A stretch of 64,000 nucleotides of DNA from Blautia sp. XA-2221 (GTDB taxonomy: Bacteria; Bacillota; Clostridia; Lachnospirales; Lachnospiraceae): positions 23,052-87,051 of the forward strand of contig NZ_JAJQXX010000014.1 in assembly GCF_028767025.1 (NCBI RefSeq). Direction: 5' to 3'. Below, in pieces: positions 1 to 7,813 of this stretch. The notes beneath the pieces were generated by a model, which was not told where the DNA came from, made no database searches, and saw only the letters and a program-made list of their open reading frames with translations. How positions within the stretch are numbered: the first letter of the stretch is position 1; the number at the start of each line of letters is the position of its first letter. The position numbers were made by a program, and so were the translations under genes.

Positions 1-334
1 GGATATCAAGCTTCTGAAGATATGTGTCCATTCCGGTTCCGGCAATGACTTTTGTGGTATTTCCATGTCCGCAGGAATCTGCCAGGATCACCTTTTCATA
101 GCCTTCTTCCCTTAAAAGTTTCCCAAACATTCCCACCACTGCCGGGTGAGTGATCACTGCCTTTTCTACCTCTGCCCTCTTCAGAAGATTTGGCTTTAAA
201 AGGATTTTCTCATTTTTTCTCACAAGAGACTCCAGCCCGCCAAGAAGCCTTAATCCCTTTTTTAAATTGTCATAAACAAGTTCTTCCCTGTAGGAGTTAC
301 AGGGAAGAAGAATTACTTTACTTTTATTTTTCAT
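1..334 (-). CDS. DUF362 domain protein (partial, N-terminal part)
   Basis: About 111 N-terminal residues are in the window; the gene runs off the left edge. The protein begins MKNKSKVILLPCNSY and contains KILLKPNLLK and a later ADSCGHGN, the pattern of the DUF362 family. Many members carry C-terminal ferredoxin-type [4Fe-4S] motifs, but that part is not visible here. The ATG at 332-334 follows an AAGAAAGG-type ribosome binding site and lies 16 nt after the ptsP stop, so it is probably the last visible gene of the pot-ptsP transcript. The substrate or role is unknown for this family. Family call fairly sure; function not assignable. Confidence 0.7.
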   Translation of the reverse strand, partial: MKNKSKVILLPCNSYREELVYDNLKKGLRLLGGLESLVRKNEKILLKPNLLKRAEVEKAVITHPAVVGMFGKLLREEGYEKVILADSCGHGNTTKVIAGTGMDTYLQKLDI

Positions 335-350
335 GATCTGCCTTTCTTAC

Positions 351-2000
351 TTAAATACCGGGTTCAGCCTCCGACCTTTCACCGACGCTCAGATCCGTGT
401 CTCTCAGAGCCTTTCTTACCGGAAGGATACAGGCCGGAACAACAGACAGAAAATCCACTCCCATTCGGAGAAAAGTTTCTGTCAGCTCTGTATCCGCTGC
501 AATCTCACCGCAGATCCCTGCTTTTTTCCCTTCCGCATGAGCAGCGTCCACCACCATACGTATCATGCGCAGAATGGCAGGATGATGATCGTCATATTTA
601 TTTTTCAAAAGAGGATTCTGTCTGTCCATAGCCAGAGTGTACTGGGTCAGATCATTTGTGCCAATACTTAAAAAATCCACTCTTTTTGCAAGCTCACGGC
701 TGATCATCACCGCAGCCGGGGTTTCGATCATAATACTTGTCTGTATGTCACTGAAAGGGATTTCTTTTTCTTTCAGCCCGTTCTTTACTTCACCGATGAT
801 TTTTTCAATTTCATCCATTTCAGCTTCTGAAGAAACCATAGGGTACATGATAGCAAGGTTTCCATAGGCGCTGGCCCGGTAAATGGCACGAAGCTGCGCC
901 TTAAACATACGTCTGCGATCCAGACAAAGCCGAATTCCCCGATTTCCCATAATGGGATTTGTTTCTTCCGGAATATCCAGATAGGAAGCCTGTTTATCTG
1001 CGCCCAGATCCGAGGTACGTATTACGGTGAGCCGATCTCCCATAGTTTCTGCAAGCTGTTTATATGCACGGAAAAGTTCATTTTCTCTGGGATAATTTTC
1101 TCTTCCCAGATACTGAAACTCACTGCGCAGAAGACCGATCCCCGCTGCTCCGTAAAAAAGAACATTGTTCAGATCGCTCATGTTCCCAATGTTTGCATAA
1201 AGTCCGATCTTTTTTCCGTCTGCTGTTTCATCTGTCTGGTTCTTCAGCTTCAGAAGTTCTTCTTTTTCTTTTTTATCCGCTTCCAGACGGATCCTGTACT
1301 CTCTCTTGATCTCTGCATCCGGATTCAGATACAGGGTTCCTGTATAACCGTCCACAATGGCTGTCTGACCGTCCCACTCAGCATCTGCTTCTATGTCCAC
1401 AAGGGTAGGGATCTCCATCGTCTTTGTCATAATAGAAGTATGAGAAACCGCGGAACCATGGTGCATGACAACCGCCAGAAGCTTTTCCTTATCCATCTCC
1501 ATGATTTCTGTAGGTGCCAGGGATTCTGCCACAATGATCACCGGTTCGTCTCCCAGACTGATCCGGGTACAGGAGCCTCCGAGAAGCCGGATCAGCCGTG
1601 CGGAAATTTCCTGGATATCCTGGATGCGCCGGCGCACCACAGGTTCCTCCAGATTCCGGAAAGTTTCTGTAAGCTCATCCCTGTTTGTCATGATCGCGTA
1701 TGCCGCATTTACCTTCTCCAGAGAAATACAGCTTTCAATGGCCTTCTGATAACTTTCTGATTCCAGAAGCCTGATCTGTCCCAGAAGAACCTTTGCCTCC
1801 TGTTCATTCACACTTCTGTTTTTTTCATAAAGTTCTTCCAGCTCTTTCACTGCCTGCGCCCTGGCTGCATAAAATTCCTGCAGTTCTTTTTTTATGTTGC
1901 TTACCAGGCACTGCCGTATCTGGTATTCGCCTCTGTTGTAATACAGTATTTTACCGATGGCAATTCCGGAAAAAGTTGCTGTTCCTTTATAAATTTCCAT
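351..2000 (-). CDS. ptsP: PEP-protein phosphotransferase (PTS Enzyme I-like)
   Basis: 549 residues, slightly shorter than the usual ~570 of Enzyme I. Enzyme I takes phosphate from PEP onto a histidine and passes it to HPr in the cytoplasm. The order fits: N-terminal HPr-binding helical region, phosphohistidine segment SAVSHTSIM near residue 190 (the flanking glycines differ from the usual GGRTSH pattern), then the PEP-binding barrel with RTSDLGADKQ, NPIMGNRGIR and the C-terminal active-site segment GICGEIAAD. GGGGG precedes the ATG. It lies 21 nt downstream of potD and is followed by a DUF362 gene, with no HPr or Enzyme II nearby. It could be the housekeeping ptsI or a paralogue; the sequence does not decide this. 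Confidence 0.85.
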   Translation of the reverse strand: MEIYKGTATFSGIAIGKILYYNRGEYQIRQCLVSNIKKELQEFYAARAQAVKELEELYEKNRSVNEQEAKVLLGQIRLLESESYQKAIESCISLEKVNAAYAIMTNRDELTETFRNLEEPVVRRRIQDIQEISARLIRLLGGSCTRISLGDEPVIIVAESLAPTEIMEMDKEKLLAVVMHHGSAVSHTSIMTKTMEIPTLVDIEADAEWDGQTAIVDGYTGTLYLNPDAEIKREYRIRLEADKKEKEELLKLKNQTDETADGKKIGLYANIGNMSDLNNVLFYGAAGIGLLRSEFQYLGRENYPRENELFRAYKQLAETMGDRLTVIRTSDLGADKQASYLDIPEETNPIMGNRGIRLCLDRRRMFKAQLRAIYRASAYGNLAIMYPMVSSEAEMDEIEKIIGEVKNGLKEKEIPFSDIQTSIMIETPAAVMISRELAKRVDFLSIGTNDLTQYTLAMDRQNPLLKNKYDDHHPAILRMIRMVVDAAHAEGKKAGICGEIAADTELTETFLRMGVDFLSVVPACILPVRKALRDTDLSVGERSEAEPGI

Positions 2001-2021
2001 CCTGTAACCCCCTTATTTCCG

Positions 2022-3053
2022 TCAGTCGCAGGCTGCCTTAAATTCTGTCCAGTTTTTGCTGTACTGCTCTTCTGCTTCTGCGCTTACGTTTTGTACGATA
2101 TCACCTTTTTTTACAGAATCCGGCACTACCAGATCCGGATTTACCAGCTCATCCGCCGCTTTATTTGTGCTGTAGTATCCAATAAAATCTGTACACTGCG
2201 CAGCGATCTCCGGCTGAAGGATGTAATCCATAAACTGGTATGCAGCCTCTTTGTCAGGGGCCTGACTTGGAATGAACATTCCCATTATCCCAAATCCCAG
2301 ACCTTCTTCCGGATAAACCACTTTAAGCTCCGGATATTCTGCAAGAGCAGCTGTTACCTGTGAGGTATAAAGGAAGCCAACGCTTGCCTCTCCGTTCAGA
2401 AGCGCATTCTGTGTGTTGTCGTCCTGGATCAGACGCACATTGGGAGCAAGCTCCAGAAGCTTTTCGCCTGTTTCCTTTATGGAATCTACATCCTCTTCAT
2501 TCATGCTCTTTCCAAGCATCAGATTGGTGATTCCATTGATCACACGGTAGTTGGCAACCAGAGCAATGCTGTCTTCCAGAGAAGGATCCCAGAGATCTGC
2601 ATATCCCTTAATATCAATATCAACCATTTCCGGGTCATAAACGATCAGGGGGATTCCTGCCCCGTAGGGAACTGTATATTCATTCTCCGGATCATAGAAC
2701 TGTCCCTGATAAAGAGGATTGATATTTTCAAAACCAGACAGTTTTGATTTATCCAGCTTTTCTGCCAGTCCTTCCTGAATCACATTTTCCAGAATGTAAT
2801 CGTCTGCAATTACAATATCGTAATCTCCGCCCTTTGCCATGGAAAGCTTTTCCAGCATGGTTTCATCTGTGTCAAAATTGGAATAGATGACCTTTATGCC
2901 TGTTTCTTTTTCAAATCCGTCCAATACCTCCTGAGGGAACATATTTTCCCAGGTAAACAGTACTAATTCCTTATCAGAATCTGCACTGACCGGAACCGCT
3001 GCTGAAGTTACTGTCAAAGCTGAACATAATGCCATTACAAGTAATTTTTTCAT
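2022..3053 (-). CDS. potD: spermidine/putrescine-binding protein PotD
   Basis: 343 residues. The N-terminus is a secretion signal (MKKLLVMALCSALTV...VSADS) followed by the polyamine-binder opening ELVLFTWENMFPQEVLDGFEKET and the segments YDIVIADDYI and VPYGAGIPLIVYDP, typical of PotD/PotF. It captures polyamine outside the membrane and delivers it to PotBC. No clear lipobox precedes a cysteine; Cys10 lies in MALCS, which does not match the consensus well, so anchoring is uncertain for a Firmicute binder. AGGAGG lies just before the ATG. It is the last transport gene of potA-potB-potC-potD, with a 79-nt gap after potC. Confidence 0.88.
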   Translation of the reverse strand: MKKLLVMALCSALTVTSAAVPVSADSDKELVLFTWENMFPQEVLDGFEKETGIKVIYSNFDTDETMLEKLSMAKGGDYDIVIADDYILENVIQEGLAEKLDKSKLSGFENINPLYQGQFYDPENEYTVPYGAGIPLIVYDPEMVDIDIKGYADLWDPSLEDSIALVANYRVINGITNLMLGKSMNEEDVDSIKETGEKLLELAPNVRLIQDDNTQNALLNGEASVGFLYTSQVTAALAEYPELKVVYPEEGLGFGIMGMFIPSQAPDKEAAYQFMDYILQPEIAAQCTDFIGYYSTNKAADELVNPDLVVPDSVKKGDIVQNVSAEAEEQYSKNWTEFKAACD

Positions 3054-3132
3054 GTTTTCCTCCTATATATAGCTTTAATCTGTACTGTTTTAGTATAATC
3101 TATTTTTATGTGGTTGAAAAGAGCCTGTTTTG

Positions 3133-3942
3133 TTATTGCTCATTCCGTTTACAGGCAGTTCTGTTTTTTCCTTTTATCAATCTGGCAACCAATGTATAAA
3201 TAAGCAGAACTCCCAGAGTAGCAGCAAGCATCAGAGTACAAAGTGCATTGATCTCCGGTGTCACTCCTGTTTTCAGCTGCGTATAAACCTTTACCGGAAG
3301 AGTTGAGATACGAGGACCGTTTACAAAAATACTGATTACCACATCATCCATGGACATGGCAAATGCCAGAAGCGATCCCGACATAACTGCCGGCATAATA
3401 AGAGGCAGCGTAATGTCCCAGAAAGCCCGGAAGCTTCCTGCACCAAGATCACGGGCCGCTTCCTCCAGAGAAGGATCCATTCCTGCCAGTCTTGCTTTTA
3501 CCTGCATTAAAATATAAGGTACACAAAAAACCGTGTGTCCCAGAAGAAGGGTCAGCATTCCAAACGGCATATCCAGAAGATAAAAAAATGCCATGAGCAC
3601 CATTCCAAGAATAATCTCCGGGATCATCAGAGGCAGAATGGAAATATACTCCAGCGCTCCCTTTGTTTTCCAGTGTATCCTGGAAAGCCCCACTGCTCCC
3701 AGCGTTCCGATCACTGCGGAAACAAGACAGCTTGATACGCCCAGTATCAGACTGTTCCCCAGCGCTTCGATCATGGCTCTGTCATTTAAAAGCTCCTGGT
3801 ACCACTTCAGGGAAAATCCGGTAAACCGCACAGGAAGCCTGGACTCATTAAAAGAAAAAATGATCACCACCGCTACCGGCAGATACATCAGAAAAAACAC
3901 AATCCCAAGATACAGTCCGGAGAGCTTCGTATTTTTTTTCAT
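3133..3942 (-). CDS. potC: spermidine/putrescine ABC permease PotC
   Basis: 269 residues with about six membrane segments. The first is GLYLGIVFFLMYLPVAVVII. The cytoplasmic EAA loop that docks on the ATPase reads EEAARDLGAGSFRAFWDITL, as in PotC-type permeases. It forms the membrane channel with PotB. Its ATG overlaps the potB stop by 4 nt (ATGA), indicating translational coupling. The specificity assignment comes mainly from gene order and similarity to the PotB/PotC pair; polyamine versus another small cation is not settled by the permease alone. Confidence 0.88.
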   Translation of the reverse strand: MKKNTKLSGLYLGIVFFLMYLPVAVVIIFSFNESRLPVRFTGFSLKWYQELLNDRAMIEALGNSLILGVSSCLVSAVIGTLGAVGLSRIHWKTKGALEYISILPLMIPEIILGMVLMAFFYLLDMPFGMLTLLLGHTVFCVPYILMQVKARLAGMDPSLEEAARDLGAGSFRAFWDITLPLIMPAVMSGSLLAFAMSMDDVVISIFVNGPRISTLPVKVYTQLKTGVTPEINALCTLMLAATLGVLLIYTLVARLIKGKNRTACKRNEQ

Positions 3943-4805
3943 CCGATTCCCTCCAATTCTTTTACATTTGTTATTTTACGGTAAAGACCGATCATCAGTG
4001 AGGTGAGGATCATAAGCACCACTGCAAGAGCTGCTGCAAAGGGCCAGTTGTTTCCTCTTGTCATCTGCTCCTGGATCAGACTTCCTACCAGAACGATCTT
4101 ATTTCCTCCCAGAATATCCGCAATAAAGAATAGTCCCATAGACGGAATAAAAGTAAGGATCACTCCTGACAGAAGTCCCGGAAGAGTCAGCTTAAAAGAA
4201 ACGGTCCAGAATGCTTTGATTTTTCCCGCTCCAAGATCACGGGCTGCCTCCACAAGAGACCAGTCCAGCTTTTCCGCACTGGAATATACGGAAAGGATCA
4301 TAAACGGAAGAAGTACATAGACCATACCCACTACAATAGCCGGATAACTGTACAGAATCTTTAAAGGCCTGTCGATAATGCCCAGTCCCTTTAATATGTA
4401 ATTCAGTACACCCTTATTCTGAAGGATAATGATCCATCCGTAAAGGCGGATCAGAGAATTGATCCAGAACGGCAGCATCAGAAGAAGCATGGCTCTTTTT
4501 TTCCAGGTTTCAGACATTTTTGCCATAAAATACCCGAAAGGATATCCCACCAGACATATGATCACCGTACTGGTCAGAGCAAGCTGAAAAGATTCCCGGA
4601 AAGTCTGAAGATAAACCGGATCCAGAATCTTTCTGTAATTTTCAAAAGTCAGGTTCCACTCCACAGAGGTTCCGCTTCCCGGCTGAGCAAAGCTCAGAGC
4701 AACCATATAGATAAGAGGGCCTGCCACAAACACCAGAGTAAAAAAATACAGAGGCAGGATCATCCATACAGAGGTGGTTTTCTTTTTTTGTTTTGTCCCT
4801 TTCAT
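3939..4805 (-). CDS. potB: spermidine/putrescine ABC permease PotB
   Basis: 288 residues, multi-pass membrane protein. It starts with a Lys-rich cytoplasmic tail (MKGTKQKKKTTSVW), then a first membrane helix and an extracellular loop GTSVEWNLTFENYRKILDP, common in PotB. The EAA motif is VEAARDLGAGKIKAFWTVS. It pairs with PotC. The start lies 2 nt before the potA stop region ends and the gene overlaps potC by 4 nt, so A, B and C are one translational unit. Confidence 0.88.
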   Translation of the reverse strand: MKGTKQKKKTTSVWMILPLYFFTLVFVAGPLIYMVALSFAQPGSGTSVEWNLTFENYRKILDPVYLQTFRESFQLALTSTVIICLVGYPFGYFMAKMSETWKKRAMLLLMLPFWINSLIRLYGWIIILQNKGVLNYILKGLGIIDRPLKILYSYPAIVVGMVYVLLPFMILSVYSSAEKLDWSLVEAARDLGAGKIKAFWTVSFKLTLPGLLSGVILTFIPSMGLFFIADILGGNKIVLVGSLIQEQMTRGNNWPFAAALAVVLMILTSLMIGLYRKITNVKELEGIG

Positions 4806-4807
4806 CC

Positions 4808-5899
4808 TCAGGCCTCCCCGCCTTCCCGGAAAGTATCACGGTCCACAAAAACCGCATCCTCCGGCGCAAAGCACACACTGACGGTTTGTCCCTGCTGCAC
4901 TCTGGCATCAATTCCATAACGGCTTGCCACAAGCTCTGTGCCGTCTGTAAGCTCCAGAACCACTCGAAGAAGTCCGCCTGCAAAATTTTTTTCCGTTACC
5001 ACCGCCGAAAGACCGCAGGAACATTCCTCATCAATTCTTATGTTTTCGCTCCGAACTGCCACAGTTACTTTTTCTCCCGGATGGATTTCTTCCGCAGAAG
5101 CAACCTGAATACAGCCTCCTGATATGCCGACTTTCACATTTCCGTTTTCCATACCCTTTGCTTCCCCTTTCAGGATATTGGCATTTCCCACAAAGGTTGC
5201 CACATAGCTTGTACGGGGGTGATTGTAGATTTCATCCGGAGTTCCGATCTGCTCAAAAGTCCCGTGATTCATCACTGCGATCCGATCAGACATATTAATG
5301 GCCTCTTCCTGATCATGAGTAATATAAATAAACGTAATCCCAAGCTTTTTCTGAAGCCTTTTCAGTTCAGCCTGCATGGCCCGTCTCAGCTGAAGGTCAA
5401 GGGCGCCCAAGGGTTCATCCAGAAGAAGCACACTGGGATTATTAATCAGCGCTCTGGCAATGGCAACTCTCTGTTTCTGACCTCCGGAAAGCTCAGAAGG
5501 CTTTCTTTTTTCATAGCCCGGAAGCTGCACCAGCTCCAGCATTTCCTTTACCCTTCTGCGGATTTCAGTCCTGGGAACTTTTTTCAGTTTCAGCCCGTAA
5601 CCGATGTTATCTGCGACGTTCATATGAGGAAAAAGCGCATAATTCTGAAATACCGTATTTACATCACGATCCTCCGGATTAAGGGCTGTCACATCCTTTC
5701 CATCCAGAAACACCTGTCCGGCATCCGGCATTTCAAGCCCTGCAATAATACGGAGTGTTGTTGTTTTTCCGCATCCGGAAGAGCCCAGAAGAGTAATAAA
5801 CTCGCCTTTTCCAATCGCAAGGCTGATACCCTTTAAAACTTCCTCCTCATCTGAAAATCCTTTTCTGATATTTTTTAATTCCAAACAATTTTCTGTCAT
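4808..5899 (-). CDS. potA: spermidine/putrescine ABC transporter ATPase PotA
   Basis: 363 residues. Walker [10 protein letters not shown] (residues 39-47), signature [15 protein letters not shown], Walker [13 protein letters not shown] and the H-loop ITHDQEEA are all intact, followed by a C-terminal TOBE-type beta domain of about 120 residues. It powers polyamine uptake through PotBC at the inner membrane face. It is the first gene of the potABCD-ptsP-DUF362 run. The only ATG fitting the frame has AAGGAGG about 17 nt upstream, which is rather far; an in-frame stop just upstream excludes a longer form. Confidence 0.9.
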   Translation of the reverse strand: MTENCLELKNIRKGFSDEEEVLKGISLAIGKGEFITLLGSSGCGKTTTLRIIAGLEMPDAGQVFLDGKDVTALNPEDRDVNTVFQNYALFPHMNVADNIGYGLKLKKVPRTEIRRRVKEMLELVQLPGYEKRKPSELSGGQKQRVAIARALINNPSVLLLDEPLGALDLQLRRAMQAELKRLQKKLGITFIYITHDQEEAINMSDRIAVMNHGTFEQIGTPDEIYNHPRTSYVATFVGNANILKGEAKGMENGNVKVGISGGCIQVASAEEIHPGEKVTVAVRSENIRIDEECSCGLSAVVTEKNFAGGLLRVVLELTDGTELVASRYGIDARVQQGQTVSVCFAPEDAVFVDRDTFREGGEA

Positions 5900-5952
5900 C
5901 TCTGTTTTTTATACTGCCTCCTTACGGTTTCTGTCCCACACATTTTCTATAC

Positions 5953-5999
5953 GGGGTACTTTTATGTATATTGTTACTGTTTGCATATCACTGTACCCC
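5953..5999. repeat. inverted repeat upstream of potA
   Basis: GGGGTAC at 5953-5959 and GTACCCC at 5993-5999 are perfect 7-bp arms, 33 nt apart, in the 127-nt gap between potA and the amidohydrolase gene. It may be a regulator site or a leader hairpin for the pot operon. No convincing -35/-10 pair could be placed with it. Confidence 0.35.
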
Positions 6000-6026
6000 A
6001 TAATATTCTGTCATATCTCTGTATCA

Positions 6027-7382
6027 TTACATTTGCTTTTCAATATACTCTATATATTGTTTTTTGTCAAAAACCGGAGTAAAATCATCCGCAATCTTTT
6101 TTGCCTCCCGGGCATCATTTCTCAAAAGCCGGTAAATGGTAAGCGCCATAAGCTTTGTCGGAAGGATATACGCCTTATCTTCGTCTGTAATCCGGAAATC
6201 CTCTCCGTGAAGACGCCCCTCAAAGCCCCGGAACGTAAAGTTCACTACCGGAAACAGCTGGGTAAGATCTCCCATGTCCGTACATGCATTGTTAAAATCT
6301 CCCGACTTCACAGTCCGAAACGAAACACCCAGCTCCTCTGCTGCCTGAATCAGCGCCGGATCTGCCGCCCTCTGGCGGACAGGCATATACCCGGGAATCC
6401 TTTCCCTTTCAATTTTTCCGCCAAAAGCATAGGCGGCTCCATCATAAGCCCGGTCGATCATTTCCTGTACTTCCTGAATCCGTTCCAGAGAAGAAGCTCT
6501 GATCTTCGTTTCCACAACCGCCTCATCGGGTACACTGTTTACCACATCTCCGGCTTTCCTGATCACATTGTGAAGCCGCACATGATCCTCCTCCCGGAAA
6601 GTTTCCCGCATCAGACCCATCATCTGAATGGCGCTTGAAGTAATGCTCAAAGCATTGACTCCGTTCCAGGGATCAATGGCTGCATGAGCTGCTTTTCCCC
6701 GGACAGTCACTCTCTCTGCTGTAAAACCGTTACAGGCCGGATTTCCCAGATAAAAATCCTCCTCAACCGGAACCATATGCACATGAGTGGTCATTACAAG
6801 ATCCGTGTTGTCAAATTCCCCCATCCGGATCATTTCGCTTTTTCCGGAACCAAAACGGATCCCCTGTTTTCGAAGGACTGTCCTTTTATCTGCATCAATA
6901 TATTCCTCTGCCGGCACAGCAAAAAAAGTCAGAGAACCTGTAAGCTGTTTCCGAATCTCAGCATCTGCAAAAACCATTGCCGCTCCGGCCATAACAGCCA
7001 TCTGCGCGTGGTGGCCACAGGCATGGGCCGTTCCGTTTTTTGTATCTGCCTTTGGGTGAAGCCTGCATCCAATGGCATCCATCTCTCCGATCACTGAAAT
7101 ATTCGGGTACTTTCCTGTACCTTTTCCCGCAGCGTTTTCTCCTGTTCCACACATCCGATCAGAAGCGCACTCTTCACTGCTCCAGTCTCCCCGAACTCCG
7201 GTCAGAGCAATTTCCTCCCGGACATCATATCCATATTTTTTCAGAAGTTCAGCTGTTTTTTTCGCTGTGCGGACTTCCTGAAACCCAGGTTCCGGATGTG
7301 CTTCGATATCCCGGGCAAAATCCAGGATTTCCTGTCTGTGCTCTTCTATAAGATCAATGATCCTCTGTTCTGTTTCATCCAT
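6027..7382 (-). CDS. M20-family amidohydrolase (metallo-aminoacylase-like)
   Basis: 451 residues. Zinc-peptidase M20 features are visible: PEPGFQEVRTAK near the N-terminus, the metal-binding AHACGHHAQMAVMAG, PAEEYID with the catalytic/metal glutamates, and a C-terminal LHGEDFRI. The lid domain includes GFTAERVTVRGKAAHAA. Such enzymes hydrolyse N-acyl or p-aminobenzoyl-glutamate-like amide bonds; the substrate cannot be read from sequence. GAGGAG precedes the ATG. It is transcribed toward potA with a 127-nt gap, so linkage to polyamine uptake (for example deacylation of an acylated amine) is only a guess. An insertion of about 25 residues (SEECASDRMCGTGENAAGKG) follows the first strand. Confidence 0.8.
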   Translation of the reverse strand: MDETEQRIIDLIEEHRQEILDFARDIEAHPEPGFQEVRTAKKTAELLKKYGYDVREEIALTGVRGDWSSEECASDRMCGTGENAAGKGTGKYPNISVIGEMDAIGCRLHPKADTKNGTAHACGHHAQMAVMAGAAMVFADAEIRKQLTGSLTFFAVPAEEYIDADKRTVLRKQGIRFGSGKSEMIRMGEFDNTDLVMTTHVHMVPVEEDFYLGNPACNGFTAERVTVRGKAAHAAIDPWNGVNALSITSSAIQMMGLMRETFREEDHVRLHNVIRKAGDVVNSVPDEAVVETKIRASSLERIQEVQEMIDRAYDGAAYAFGGKIERERIPGYMPVRQRAADPALIQAAEELGVSFRTVKSGDFNNACTDMGDLTQLFPVVNFTFRGFEGRLHGEDFRITDEDKAYILPTKLMALTIYRLLRNDAREAKKIADDFTPVFDKKQYIEYIEKQM

Positions 7383-7597
7383 AATAGTTCTCCTCGTATA
7401 ATAAATGTATAGTCGGTAAAAATAGTAAATTTGCGCTTTCTATAGATTTACAGATGATCTGAGATACCTTACTGATATTTAATCATACCATAATCTCTGC
7501 CTATTGCAAGTGGCAGCAAAACCAAAATCCATCCGCAAAAGCGGAATATTTCCGTTTTCCTGAACAACACTTCTGCCCCGGACGCTTCCTTTTAAAA
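7383..7597. other. intergenic stretch upstream of the amidohydrolase gene
   Basis: AT-rich leader and promoter region for the minus-strand amidohydrolase gene, which starts at 7382. No ORF, RNA gene or clear -35/-10 pair with good spacing was found. The rest of the 431-nt gap up to glgB is taken by the terminator and the tRNA listed next. Confidence 0.4.
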
Positions 7598-7640
7598 ATA
7601 AAAAACTGTTCTCTCATATTCTGAAAGAACAGTTTTTTAT
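7598..7640 (-). terminator. intrinsic terminator after tRNA-Thr
   Basis: Long AT-flanked stem with arms around AACTGTTCT and AGAACAGTT and a 13-nt loop. U-runs occur on both strands, so it can work in both directions. It lies 40 nt beyond the 3' end of the minus-strand tRNA. Confidence 0.8.
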
Positions 7641-7680
7641 TTAAATAATATGTATCTCTTACTGATATCTGTATAATAAA

Positions 7681-7753
7681 AGCTGGAAATGAGACTCGAA
7701 CTCACGACCCCTTCATTACGAGTGAAGTGCTCTACCGACTGAGCTATTCCAGC
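7681..7753 (-). tRNA. tRNA-Thr (anticodon CGT)
   Basis: 73-nt cloverleaf on the minus strand. The acceptor arm GCTGGAA pairs with TTCCAGC and the discriminator is T. The D arm contains AGCTCAGTCGGTAGAGC. The anticodon arm is CTTCA-CTCGTAA-TGAAG, giving anticodon CGT for ACG codons. The T arm contains GTTCGAGTC. CCA is not encoded and must be added after transcription. Confidence 0.95.
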
Positions 7754-7813
7754 CTGTGCATGACACACATGATATTATACTAGATTTTCAGAAAAAAGCA
7801 AGAACTTTTTCTT

